Translations under genes and position numbers: made by a program
Part shown: positions 25,367 to 34,171 of the stretch, in pieces
How the letters are laid out: each line of letters opens with the position of its first letter
Numbering within the stretch: the first letter of the stretch is position 1
NCBI GenBank assembly: GCA_022509205.1
Contig: JAFLTR010000024.1
Span: forward strand, 1-34,588
DNA length: 34,588 nucleotides
Reading direction: 5' to 3'
Source of the DNA: Muribaculaceae bacterium
GTDB lineage: Bacteria > Bacteroidota > Bacteroidia > Bacteroidales > Muribaculaceae
Notes under the pieces: generated by a model
Databases searched by the model: none
The model's input: only the letters and a program-made list of their open reading frames with translations
Told to the model about the DNA's origin: nothing

Positions 25367-26898
25367 CGGTTTTTAGGGGAAAGGGTTATTAGAGGCACTA
25401 TCATTTCCTCAAGGGAGATTCCGCCATGCTGGAATGTGCCGTCGTAGTATTGCACATAATAGTTATAATTATTGGGGTAGGAGAAGAAATCTTCGTTGCA
25501 GGCGTAAATATAGGTGCTTGAGAGGTTGGGGGAGGGGAGACCGAATTTAGAAGGGTCTTTCATCTCGTAAACCTGCTTGGGATTGTATTTTAGATTCTTC
25601 CCTACTTTATAGCGGAGGTTGGTGTTCGTGTTACGGTCGCCAACCACTTTGATCGGATTGTCTACCCGGATAGTGCCATGGTCTGTGGTGATAATAATCT
25701 TAAAGCCTTTCCCCGACATTCTGCGGAAGATATCGAGCGATGAGGAGTGGCGGAACCAGGATTCTGTCAACGACCGGTAGGCTGCATCGGAATTTGCCAG
25801 TTCGCGTATCATCTTCGACTCCGTACGTGCATGACTTAGCATATCGATGAAATTCAATACGATTACATTGAGGGGAAGGTCTTTTATTTCATTTATTTTA
25901 GACAGGAATTTTTCACCGGCTGTGGAGTCATTGAGTTTGGTATATGAAAATTTCTCTTTCCTGCGGTACCTGTCAAGTTGTGTTCTGATCAGTTCCTCTT
26001 CATGGATATTGAGCCCCTCATCTTCATCCTCTTCGACCCAAAGGTTTGGATACATCTTTGAGATCTGTAGTGGCATCAGGCCCGCAAAGATGGCATTGCG
26101 TGCATACTGTGTACTGGTCGGAAGAATTGTTGAATAGAGCTCCTCGTTGATATCGAATTCTTCTGAAAGGAGTGGTTGCACGGTCTTCCATTGATCGAGC
26201 CGGAAATTGTCGATTAATACGAAACAAACTTTTTCTCCTGCATCAAGCAAGGGGAAAACTTTGCTTTTGAATAACTCATGGCTCATCAATGGGTGATTTT
26301 GAGATGTGACCCAGCTTTCATAATTTTTCTTGACGAATTTTGAAAAATTACTGTTGGCTTCTTTTTTCTGCATCAACATCATCTCGGACATATCGGTGTG
26401 TTCGAGTTTCAGTTCCCAATAGACAAGCCTTCGATATATCTCCATCCATTCATGGATAGATCCTGCCTGGGCCATCATGCCTGAAATCTGCATAAAGTCC
26501 TGCCGGTAATCACTCGTGGCCTGGGCTTTAACAAGTTCCCGGCTCCCAAGATTCTTTTTCAAAGAAAGGAGTATCTGATTGGGATTGACAGGCTTTATAA
26601 GGTAATCGGCGATAGAGTTGCCAATGGCCTGATTCATTATGTTTTCTTCCTCCGATTTGGTTATCATGATCACCGGCACCTCCGGATGATTGAGGTTGAT
26701 TCGGGAAAGAGTCTCGAGTCCGGAAAGGCCGGGCATGTTCTCATCCAGAAGAATGATGCTGAAAGCTTCCTTGTCAAGGGCATCCAGTGCATCTACACCG
26801 TTGGAAACTGTCACTACTTCATAACCTTTGTTCTTAAGGAAGAGTATATGGGGTTTCAGGAGGTCGATTTCATCATCGGCCCAGAGTATCTTATGCAT
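25363..26898 (-). CDS. porX: PorX-like response regulator with PglZ-type phosphodiesterase domain
   Basis: The 511-aa protein has an N-terminal receiver domain (about residues 1-118: acidic pocket D8/D9, phospho-acceptor D52 in LLDENMPG, K102 in LIKPVNP). A helical linker follows, then an alkaline-phosphatase-superfamily PglZ domain (about 220-511). Likely metal ligands are in VLIDNF (D230), NFIDMLSH (D352, H356), TTDHGT (D406, H407) and FQHGGISLEEMIVP (H491); a threonine in ILPTSTQ is the probable nucleophile. This architecture and length match PorX, the regulator of type IX secretion in Porphyromonas gingivalis, where it works with the histidine kinase PorY. PorX-like proteins also occur in Bacteroidetes without full T9SS, but a T9SS-sorted enzyme is encoded 1.3 kb away. 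No kinase gene is seen here. Confidence 0.9.
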   Translation of the reverse strand: MHKILWADDEIDLLKPHILFLKNKGYEVVTVSNGVDALDALDKEAFSIILLDENMPGLSGLETLSRINLNHPEVPVIMITKSEEENIMNQAIGNSIADYLIKPVNPNQILLSLKKNLGSRELVKAQATSDYRQDFMQISGMMAQAGSIHEWMEIYRRLVYWELKLEHTDMSEMMLMQKKEANSNFSKFVKKNYESWVTSQNHPLMSHELFKSKVFPLLDAGEKVCFVLIDNFRLDQWKTVQPLLSEEFDINEELYSTILPTSTQYARNAIFAGLMPLQISKMYPNLWVEEDEDEGLNIHEEELIRTQLDRYRRKEKFSYTKLNDSTAGEKFLSKINEIKDLPLNVIVLNFIDMLSHARTESKMIRELANSDAAYRSLTESWFRHSSSLDIFRRMSGKGFKIIITTDHGTIRVDNPIKVVGDRNTNTNLRYKVGKNLKYNPKQVYEMKDPSKFGLPSPNLSSTYIYACNEDFFSYPNNYNYYVQYYDGTFQHGGISLEEMIVPLITLSPKNR

Positions 26899-26950
26899 AA
26901 GGTTCTTTTTTTATTTTAACGTTGATAAGCCTCAAATATTTGCGTTAATT

Positions 26951-26958
26951 CAAACTTA
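26951..26958 (-). promoter_or_regulatory. Putative -7 box for the porX-Sel1 operon
   Basis: CAAACTTA reads TAAGTTTG on the minus strand, matching TAnnTTTG, about 53 bases before the porX start. No good -33 element accompanies it, so the call is weak. Confidence 0.4.
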
Positions 26959-27054
26959 TATGTGAGTTTAGTCGTTGATATTATAAACCCTTTCTTCAAA
27001 ACGATATTTAGGGAGATATTTATTAATGAAATTGAGAAAGTAAAATAGAAAACT

Positions 27055-27696
27055 ATGCAAGTAGCGATATTTCAGTTCAGTTTGTTCGGGATAAATACAT
27101 ATCTGGTTTTTGATCCTCAAAGCAAGGAGTGTGCAATCATAGATCCGGGAATGTCAACACCGGAAGAGGAGTTGGCTATTGAAAATTTTATAGCGGAAAA
27201 AGGATTGACACTCACACAGATCATCAATACGCATCTGCATATTGACCATGTGGCGGGAATTCCGTATCTGAGAGAGAAATTCGGAGTACCGGTGAAGGCA
27301 CATGAGGGCGATAGATTTTTAGGTGAAGGTTTGGATCAGCAGGCCCGCATGTTTGGCCTGAATATGAATTTAGGGGAAATCGAAATATCGGAATATCTGA
27401 AACCGGGCGACAAGATCAAAATAGGGGAAGGGGAATTGGAAGTGCTTTCCGTCCCGGGTCACTCAAAAGGCAGTATAGCTTTATATGATAAGGCGGGAGG
27501 ATATATTATCACCGGGGATGCTCTCTTCAAAGGAAGCATTGGTCGCACGGATCTTCCCGGCGGTGATTACCGCGAACTTATCGAAAGTATCTCAAAAGAA
27601 CTCCTTTCGCTCCCCGACGAAACTGCGGTATTACCCGGTCATGGGCCCACTTCGACTATTGGAGAAGAAAAGCGAACCAATCCTTTTTTAAGATAA
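27055..27696 (+). CDS. Metallo-beta-lactamase-fold hydrolase (glyoxalase II-like)
   Basis: This 213-aa cytoplasmic hydrolase of the metallo-beta-lactamase superfamily has the HxHxDH metal motif at residues 60-65 (THLHIDHVAG). Later ligands are a histidine in VPGHSKGSIALYD, an aspartate in TGDALFKGSIGRTDLPGGDY and a histidine in VLPGHGPTSTIGEEK. The TGDALF-GRTD block and terminal PGHGPTSTIGEEK are typical of the GloB-like subgroup that cleaves thioesters or related substrates. The length matches the short single-domain members. It is divergent from porX across 156 bases. Physiological substrate is not predictable; S-lactoylglutathione is unlikely because most Bacteroidales lack glutathione. 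Confidence 0.9.
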   Translation: MQVAIFQFSLFGINTYLVFDPQSKECAIIDPGMSTPEEELAIENFIAEKGLTLTQIINTHLHIDHVAGIPYLREKFGVPVKAHEGDRFLGEGLDQQARMFGLNMNLGEIEISEYLKPGDKIKIGEGELEVLSVPGHSKGSIALYDKAGGYIITGDALFKGSIGRTDLPGGDYRELIESISKELLSLPDETAVLPGHGPTSTIGEEKRTNPFLR

Positions 27697-28049
27697 TTCA
27701 ATCAATCTAAATCGTTTAATCAATTTGTAAAGAAAAAAATTAAGAAATCAAGATACACAAGTTGTAATTAGTTGTTATATAACAGTTTGTGTAAAACATC
27801 GAAGAAGTTTAAGACAGTCAATCCACGGCAAGAAATTCCAAGAGGTTTTGCCGAGGCTAAAGAATTATGTACACTCATAGAACCTTTTTCTTTGCCTCAT
27901 TTAAACAATTTATAATATTATACAAATTGGGCAAAGATATATGTATGCCGGCTCATTTTATATGGACCTAAATTTTTTAAATAAAAGTAATCGTGAGACT
28001 TCTAACAATTTTAAGCGGTTAAACTATACTTAAATTTAGGAATTATTTG

Positions 28050-28057
28050 TACCTTAG
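28050..28057 (+). promoter_or_regulatory. Weak candidate -7 box for the pectin-enzyme gene
   Basis: TACCTTAG differs by one base from TAnnTTTG and lies about 165 bases before the start codon. The surrounding intergenic region (27697-28223) holds no gene that I can support. It contains a TGTTATATAACA palindrome (27773-27784) and an inverted repeat ACCTTATTT/AAATAAGGT (28066-28074 with 28105-28113) just after this box, which could fold in the leader. Confidence 0.3.
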
Positions 28058-28223
28058 TAACCCAAACCTTATTTTGCGATTTTCTATCATTGATTATAGT
28101 TCATAAATAAGGTCTCCAACTCTTGTCAACTTTCTGAATATCATTAGAATATGTTGTTTGGATTTAAAAAACCGGAGACTGGATATAATATGCGAAAATA
28201 AATAACCTTAAAAAATAAAATTC

Positions 28224-31200
28224 ATGAAACAATTTCCACTTTCTTTGGCGATAGCTTCTGCTTTCTTCCTTGCGGGCTCTCCCTTGATATATGCCGAGGG
28301 TAATGACCCGGATTGTGTGGTTGAGAGTTGGAGCGACGATGCTAAGTCGCCGAAGATCATTGACATCAACTTTACCGATACCTCTTGGCCTGATACATGG
28401 CCCGTAGTGTGGGAGCCGACAGGTGGAGTGGTGCCCAGCGGTTCAGGAATGTATTGTCCTGAGTATTCTTCAGGCCGATATATCAACGCCGTCCTGGAAG
28501 TGCCGGTAAATGGAGGTAACGATATTAAATATCCCGTACTCTTTCATAATTGTACTTTTGCCACTAAGGCCTCAAATGGAGGAATGGCAGGTACTACTGC
28601 TGCATTTGCGCGCCAATATTACGAAGGACAATCTCCAAGTGGCAATTCGGCCACCACTTACAACAACTGGACCGTTGAAGGCCACAAAATCTACCTTGAA
28701 GATAATCTCAAATATCCGGAAAATGCCGGGAGAAATGCCAAACCCACCTATGGCGAGGCCGGCTTTGTGCAATTCTGCCGAAATGCTTCCGAAGACGGTG
28801 TGACATCTCTCCATGGATGGATGGAGATTGACCATATCCCTTATGTGGAACGTGTGCAATGGTCTTGGTCAAACACTTCATGGGGTAGAGGCATCAAATG
28901 CGACATCAAAATCGGTTATGGAGAATGGAAACCTCTTGTATGGATGGGTTCGGAGAAGCAGAAGCAGGGTTGGACAGTATTTTCCGACCAAGGTTATTTC
29001 ATGGATAACTTAATCAATGCCTCGGATGTGTCTCTTCGCTGGCGCATCTGGGACGGAGACGGCGTGCAGGGTAATCAAGTGCAGGAAGCGCCTTTCGACT
29101 GGCAGGCAATTGATCCGTTGGCTCAACGTCAGGCTGCGCGAGTGCATAAGATCAGGATTTTCGGTGAGGAAATCACACCAGAGCAGGCGGCTTATGCAAA
29201 ACAGAATCCTTTAGCAGATGTAGGTAAGATCACAGATCTGTCGCAGTTTGGCTACGGTGGTGGAAGTGATGCTCCCGCTCCCGACGATGACGCCGAGGTG
29301 ACTCTCCTTTATGTTAACACTGACGGCAGCGGGGATTACACTTCAATCCAGGCGGCTATTGACGCTGTTTCGGAGGGTGAACGCGGTATTATATATGTGG
29401 CTCCCGGTATCTATGAGGAAAATATATATGTTGGCACCAAGGAGTCGCACGGTAAGTTCATCTCCCTGATTGGCGCAGATCCTGCAACTACTATTCTAAC
29501 TTCAAATACAGGCCGGGGTAGTGGAGACAAGACATATCTCGACTGCTCGGCTCTAAATGTGTTCACCGACCGTTTCTATGCGGAAAATCTTACTATCCGT
29601 AATACATTTGGTAGTGGTGCACAGGCCGAAGCATTGTATACCGGTGGGGATGCGCATATTTTTAAGAACTGTCGTCTCGAAGGGTTCCAGGATACATATA
29701 AAGCCGGAGGAAATGCCCGTGGATATTTCACAGGATGCACCATCTCCGGAGCCACTGACTTTATCTACGACGGAGGTCTCGAATGGTTTGAAGACTGTAA
29801 AATTGTATGTGTGAAGTCGGCAAACGGAGGATATATCACTGCCCCGGCCGACAGCTATCTTACCCTGACTTCCGCATTCTATCCCGAATTAAGTTTCTCG
29901 CCTTTCCATGCGGGACTCTTCCTCAGCAATTGTGAGGTGACAGCTGAAGAAGGGGTGGGGGCATCAACCTATTATCTCGGACGTCCCTGGAAAGAAAACT
30001 CGGGAGCGATGTTTCTTGGTTGCCGTCTTGGTTCTCACATCAAGGCTGAAGGCTGGAAAGACTGGAACGGATCTGAAAACAGCGCATCGCTTTATGAATA
30101 TAAGAATATAGGGGCAAATGGTGAAGCCATCAATACGGCATCCCGTGCTTCTTTTAGCCGTCAGGCTACCGATGCCGAGGTAGAAGCATATATCAGCCCG
30201 GAATTCCTCTTCGCAAAAGCTTCGGCTGTACCTTTCGATTACAAGAAAATCCTTAGAGGTGCGGCTTCTCCCTCCAATTTCACCATCACTCCGGATGCAA
30301 TTTCTTGGGAAAGCGATGATATGGCTATAGGATATATAGTGTATCGTAACGGGGTTATGGAGGAACTAACGACTGAAGCCATGTATACTCTCCCTGAGGG
30401 TGCTGATGCCGCAGAGATCAGTGTGAGCGCAATTTCTCGACATGGGGTCACTTCAGCTCCTGTTAGCGCAACATCAGCGTTGCGTATCAAGGCATTTCCG
30501 ACAGCAGAAGGTTTCGGAAAATTTACATCCGGAGGTCGCGGCGGTAAAGTGGTTAAGGTAACATCTCTTGCCGATGATGGGTCTGCAGGTACCCTGAGAT
30601 GGGCTTTCGAGCAATACAAAGGTGAACCAATTACAATACTCTTTGAAGTAAGCGGCGACATCACGCTTGCTTCTGAACTCCGTGTTAACCGTTCAAATTG
30701 GACTCTTGCCGGTCAGAGTGCTCCCGGGGAGGGTATTGTAATCACCCACAACAAGGTGAATTTCGGAGGTTCACAGAATTTCATCGTTCGTAACCTTCGT
30801 TTCCGGATCGGGCAGAAAAGCGTTGCCGGCGATGTGCTTACTGACAATGCCTGCGGCGTGGAAAATTGTGCCAATTTTATCTTCGACCATTGCTCATTCG
30901 GTTGGTCGGTTGAAGAAAACATGAATACGGCCGACTCCCATTTCCTGACGGTACAGTATTCCATTGTTCACGAAGGTCTCTATAATGGCGGCCATTCCAA
31001 GGGAGCACGTGGTTACGGCTCACAATGGGGCGGTTCACCGGCCACCTACCATCACAACCTCCTGGCTCATAATAACTCACGCTCCCCTCGACTGAACGGA
31101 GCACGCGGTGAGGATAATGTGGTGTTCTTGGAATATATCAATAATGTCAACTACAACTACGGCAAGCGAGGGAACTGCTACGGCGGTGAAAATACTGCGG

Positions 31201-32156
31201 ATATTTCTGAATATAACGGCCTTAATTCCGCTCATGAATGTAACTTCATAGGCAATTATTACAAACCGGGACCATATTCGGATAAGAATAGTGTGGAATT
31301 CATCACTTCAAGCTACGCCCGCGAAGGTGCCAAGTCATGGGCTCCTGCCAAATGGTATGTCGATGGTAACATTGCAGAAGGATTTGATGCGGCAAATGCC
31401 GATAACTGGACAGCCGTAGTGGCTGAATACTATAAGAAAGAGGATATTCGTGCCGATGAACGTATCGTGACTGCCACTCCTTATTATAAATATAGTGCCC
31501 TTGGCACTATAGGTAACTACGTGCCGGAACACTATATGATTTATGACATCGAAGATGCTGTTTCGGCTTTCAATACCGTAGTGGAAAAGGCCGGTACTAT
31601 CAACCGTGACAAGGTGGAACAACGTATTGCTGCAGAGGCAAAATCCGGGAAGGCTGCAAATGGAGGCACACTCGCCGGAGCCGGTTCGGGTATAATAGAC
31701 AAGGAAACTGAAGCCGAGGGCTTTTTCTCCTACAATTCAGACTATACTGTGCCCGTGGATACAGATGGCGACGGTATGCCGGATGAATGGGAGCGCAAGA
31801 ACGGTCTTGATCCTAATACTCCCGATAATAATTTTGTCAATTCAGAAGGTTATACAGCGCTTGAAGCATATCTAAATTCTCTGATGGGAGAAGTCACCAT
31901 GGGTGGATTTGAAAGCGGAATTGCAAAGGTGATGACGTCTACAATGCTAAGCTATGACAGCATCACCCACACTCTCAAAGTCGGGGAAGAGGCCATCGGA
32001 GCTACTCTCGAAGTCTTCAGCCTTGACGGGCGATTACTTGCCCTTCAGACCGTTGTCTCTACCGAGACGTCACTTTCCAATCTGCAGCCGGGGATCATTC
32101 TTATCCGTCTTTCTTCGTCGAATCTTACTACTGCCGTAATCAAAGCTATCCGCTAA
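28224..32156 (+). CDS. Bifunctional pectinesterase / pectate lyase with T9SS sorting domain
   Basis: This 1310-aa secreted enzyme attacks pectin in two ways. After a signal peptide (about 1-25) and an N-terminal region of unknown fold (about 30-340), a pectin methylesterase domain (CE8, about 360-670) shows GFQDTYKAGG, GATDFIYDGG and YLGRPWKENSGAMF. A pectate-lyase-like parallel beta-helix (PL1-type, about 755-1120) follows, beginning AEGFGKFTSGGRGGKVVKVT. A calcium-binding-type DTDGDGMPDEWE motif lies near 1178. The last 75 residues (LEVFSLDGRLLALQ to the terminal VIKAIR) match the type-A T9SS C-terminal sorting domain. The esterase would remove methyl groups to give the lyase its substrate. 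The gene stands alone, with its own terminator. Confidence 0.92.
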   Translation: MKQFPLSLAIASAFFLAGSPLIYAEGNDPDCVVESWSDDAKSPKIIDINFTDTSWPDTWPVVWEPTGGVVPSGSGMYCPEYSSGRYINAVLEVPVNGGNDIKYPVLFHNCTFATKASNGGMAGTTAAFARQYYEGQSPSGNSATTYNNWTVEGHKIYLEDNLKYPENAGRNAKPTYGEAGFVQFCRNASEDGVTSLHGWMEIDHIPYVERVQWSWSNTSWGRGIKCDIKIGYGEWKPLVWMGSEKQKQGWTVFSDQGYFMDNLINASDVSLRWRIWDGDGVQGNQVQEAPFDWQAIDPLAQRQAARVHKIRIFGEEITPEQAAYAKQNPLADVGKITDLSQFGYGGGSDAPAPDDDAEVTLLYVNTDGSGDYTSIQAAIDAVSEGERGIIYVAPGIYEENIYVGTKESHGKFISLIGADPATTILTSNTGRGSGDKTYLDCSALNVFTDRFYAENLTIRNTFGSGAQAEALYTGGDAHIFKNCRLEGFQDTYKAGGNARGYFTGCTISGATDFIYDGGLEWFEDCKIVCVKSANGGYITAPADSYLTLTSAFYPELSFSPFHAGLFLSNCEVTAEEGVGASTYYLGRPWKENSGAMFLGCRLGSHIKAEGWKDWNGSENSASLYEYKNIGANGEAINTASRASFSRQATDAEVEAYISPEFLFAKASAVPFDYKKILRGAASPSNFTITPDAISWESDDMAIGYIVYRNGVMEELTTEAMYTLPEGADAAEISVSAISRHGVTSAPVSATSALRIKAFPTAEGFGKFTSGGRGGKVVKVTSLADDGSAGTLRWAFEQYKGEPITILFEVSGDITLASELRVNRSNWTLAGQSAPGEGIVITHNKVNFGGSQNFIVRNLRFRIGQKSVAGDVLTDNACGVENCANFIFDHCSFGWSVEENMNTADSHFLTVQYSIVHEGLYNGGHSKGARGYGSQWGGSPATYHHNLLAHNNSRSPRLNGARGEDNVVFLEYINNVNYNYGKRGNCYGGENTADISEYNGLNSAHECNFIGNYYKPGPYSDKNSVEFITSSYAREGAKSWAPAKWYVDGNIAEGFDAANADNWTAVVAEYYKKEDIRADERIVTATPYYKYSALGTIGNYVPEHYMIYDIEDAVSAFNTVVEKAGTINRDKVEQRIAAEAKSGKAANGGTLAGAGSGIIDKETEAEGFFSYNSDYTVPVDTDGDGMPDEWERKNGLDPNTPDNNFVNSEGYTALEAYLNSLMGEVTMGGFESGIAKVMTSTMLSYDSITHTLKVGEEAIGATLEVFSLDGRLLALQTVVSTETSLSNLQPGIILIRLSSSNLTTAVIKAIR

Positions 32157-32206
32157 TGATATAATTATAAGATTTGGCGGAACATTACTCTTTCATACAT
32201 AAGATT

Positions 32207-32240
32207 CACCCGAAAGTCATCAGCTTTCGGGTGTGTTTTT
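32207..32240 (+). terminator. Intrinsic terminator of the pectin-enzyme gene
   Basis: CACCCGAAAG (32207-32216) pairs perfectly with CTTTCGGGTG (32224-32233) around a 7-base loop, followed by TGTTTTT. It starts about 50 bases after the stop codon. Confidence 0.85.
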
Positions 32241-32334
32241 ATTATTGCTATTCATATTCAAGTGACTCTATCAAACCATGTTATGCTCCCAAATGTTTAT
32301 TACATAAAAACAGTTATGAATAAAAATTACAATT

Positions 32335-33126
32335 ATGGATATAATAGAGGCAATAAAAGAAAGAAGATCGGTGAGAAGTTATAATGGAGAACCATTGTCT
32401 CCGGAACTTAAATCAGATCTTGTAAAGGCGATAAATGATTCTTATTCGCCATTCGGTGGGAGTGTCACAATAAGATTAAAGTCTTTTGACTTGAAAGGGG
32501 ATTTCAAGCCAAGCACATACGGAGTCATAAAAGGAGCGTCTGATTTCTTCCTTTTAGGAATAGGGGAAGATGAAAATTCTGCATTATCTGCCGGATTTAA
32601 GTTTGAACAGGTAGTTTTGAAAGCATGGGAAATGGGACTTGGCACCTGTTGGATTGCAGCTACCTTCAAGGGATCTCAATTTGATAATGGAGAAGATTGG
32701 CCCAAGGGCGAGTCCTTAAAGATAATAAGTCCTGTAGGCTTTCCGGAAAAACAACGTTTTACGGAGAAATTAATGAGATTGACTGTAGGAAGTAATAAAC
32801 GAAAGCCTTTCTCCGAATTATTTTTTCGAGAGGATTTCAAGAATCCTTTGGAACCGGATAATAAATTTGGCGAATCACTGGAAATGTTAAGGCTTGCACC
32901 ATCTTCAACAAATTCTCAACCATGGAGGGTCTTGGTTAAAGATGATAAAGTGATGTTCTATTATAAACCAAAAGGACCGGTCTCTGTCCTGGATATGGGA
33001 ATTGGGATCTGTCATTTTTATGAGACAGAAAAGTTTAAAGGGTTTGACGGTGAGTTTGAGAAAGAAACCGCCACACCTGTAGCACCCGAAGATTGGAAGT
33101 ATCTGGTTACTTACAAGAGAAATTAA
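32335..33126 (+). CDS. Nitroreductase family protein (TM_nitroreductase type)
   Basis: This 263-aa flavin-dependent oxidoreductase has the N-terminal FMN-binding signature ERRSVRSYNGEPL (residues 9-21). A mid-chain GLGTCWIAATF block (about 101-111) and a second flavin-contact region near APSSTNSQPWRV (about 187-198) follow. The split arrangement, with the RLAPSSTNSQPWR motif late in the chain, matches the putative TM_nitroreductase family rather than the classical NfsB type. No signal peptide is seen. It would use NAD(P)H and FMN to reduce a small molecule; the natural substrate is not known. It stands as a single gene and is followed by a stem-loop. Confidence 0.85.
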   Translation: MDIIEAIKERRSVRSYNGEPLSPELKSDLVKAINDSYSPFGGSVTIRLKSFDLKGDFKPSTYGVIKGASDFFLLGIGEDENSALSAGFKFEQVVLKAWEMGLGTCWIAATFKGSQFDNGEDWPKGESLKIISPVGFPEKQRFTEKLMRLTVGSNKRKPFSELFFREDFKNPLEPDNKFGESLEMLRLAPSSTNSQPWRVLVKDDKVMFYYKPKGPVSVLDMGIGICHFYETEKFKGFDGEFEKETATPVAPEDWKYLVTYKRN

Positions 33127-33159
33127 ATCAGAATTAGAAATAACAAGAAAATTAAAATT

Positions 33160-33188
33160 ATGGTGGAGATTAGGTGAATCTTCACCAT
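33160..33188 (+). terminator. Stem-loop after the nitroreductase gene
   Basis: ATGGTGGAGATT (33160-33171) pairs with AATCTTCACCAT (33177-33188), 12 bp with one G-U pair and a 5-base loop, followed by TTTCTT. It lies 34 bases after the stop codon and probably acts as a terminator. Confidence 0.6.
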
Positions 33189-33345
33189 TTTCTTAATCTG
33201 TCAGCCACAAAATAATAAATGGCTTAGGAAGAATTCCGAAAGAAACGAAGCAGAACGTGTACTTTCCCCTCCCCCTTTCTTAGGCCGTAAACCAAAAATG
33301 GAAAATGAAATTCCGAGTAATGCCTAATTATGGGACTAAGAACTG

Positions 33346-33537
33346 TCAGCCTCTCTGACTGAACCAAAACAAAATTAAAGTAAAAAAGGCTGAACTTATC
33401 AATATCGGGAGATTGACATAATCTAAAAATAAAGCGTTCACCAAACAATATAAGAATGATAGACCGGTTATTGTGCCAACTATCTTACAGATGTCTTTAC
33501 CGGTGATTATAATTTTATTGTCTTTTCTGATTTCCAT
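33346..33537 (-). CDS. Small membrane protein, 63 aa
   Basis: The product has a short charged N-terminus (MEIRKDNKIIITGKD) followed by two hydrophobic segments (about residues 17-37 and 40-59), implying a two-helix inner-membrane protein. The family is not recognised. It begins six bases after the stop of the next small membrane-protein gene on the same strand, so the two form a compact operon. The pairing, the sharing of one upstream -7 box and the clear membrane topology support a real gene in spite of the length. Confidence 0.6.
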   Translation of the reverse strand: MEIRKDNKIIITGKDICKIVGTITGLSFLYCLVNALFLDYVNLPILISSAFFTLILFWFSQRG

Positions 33538-33543
33538 ATTGTT

Positions 33544-33759
33544 TCATTCTAAATGACCATATTTCTCATCTTCCTTAACAGCCTGACTGAAGTTCCGGTA
33601 ACTTCCCAAGAAAAATACAAAAAGGAAAGCTGACGCAATATATACCCACCATTTGACTTGTAGGTCAAAATGGTTTTTAAACATCACGATACCAAGGTAA
33701 GCAAATACTTCAAGTATAAGCAAAACTAAGAATAAGTTTCTTTTACCTTTATTACCCAT
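33544..33759 (-). CDS. Small membrane protein, 71 aa
   Basis: The product has a basic start (MGNKGKRN), two hydrophobic segments (about residues 8-26 and 36-51) and a charged tail (SQAVKEDEKYGHLE), consistent with a two-helix inner-membrane protein with both ends in the cytoplasm. The family is not recognised. It is the first of two tightly packed minus-strand genes, with a -7 box 23 bases upstream. Toxin-like small membrane peptides are usually shorter and lack the partner arrangement, so no toxin role is proposed. Confidence 0.65.
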   Translation of the reverse strand: MGNKGKRNLFLVLLILEVFAYLGIVMFKNHFDLQVKWWVYIASAFLFVFFLGSYRNFSQAVKEDEKYGHLE

Positions 33760-33781
33760 AGAGATTAGAATAAGTTTTATG

Positions 33782-33789
33782 CAAAATTA
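33782..33789 (-). promoter_or_regulatory. Putative -7 box for the small membrane-protein pair
   Basis: CAAAATTA reads TAATTTTG on the minus strand, matching TAnnTTTG, 22 bases before the start codon. No convincing -33 element is seen. The following 33790-34137 region is A+T-rich and I see no gene in it. Confidence 0.5.
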
Positions 33790-34137
33790 GATTAAAAAAT
33801 GTATTTATTATGAAGTTTTGAGCAAAGAAAAAGCAATCTCAACCGCTTTTTTGTACCGTCCTCGGGATCTAAGTCGATGACTGTCTCCTTATTATTGTTG
33901 ACTCAAAAATCCATTATAACAAATTGAATTTCAATAATTTCAAAGCTTTTCTATGATTTTTTTAATGGCCATTAATGTACAAATGAAAAAATTTACCATA
34001 AAAATCAGATTGTCTTCTAATCCGTATGAAAAATGGGGATTAATACGGTCCTGAATACAAGAATCCGGAAGAAAAGAAAAGGTCAAATTATCAATTCAAA
34101 ACTGTTAGAGGATTCAGCAACTTCAATGAATGATTAG

Positions 34138-34145
34138 TAATTTTG
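34138..34145 (+). promoter_or_regulatory. Putative -7 box for the Crp/Fnr-type regulator gene
   Basis: TAATTTTG matches TAnnTTTG exactly, 26 bases before the start codon. The -33 region is poor. Confidence 0.5.
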
Positions 34146-34171
34146 CGAAATAGATTTCAAAGCTGACAAAA

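Noticed and set aside
33224..33448. 74-codon minus-strand frame overlapping the 63-aa membrane protein
   Set aside because: It overlaps the better-supported membrane gene in another frame and shows no organised features.
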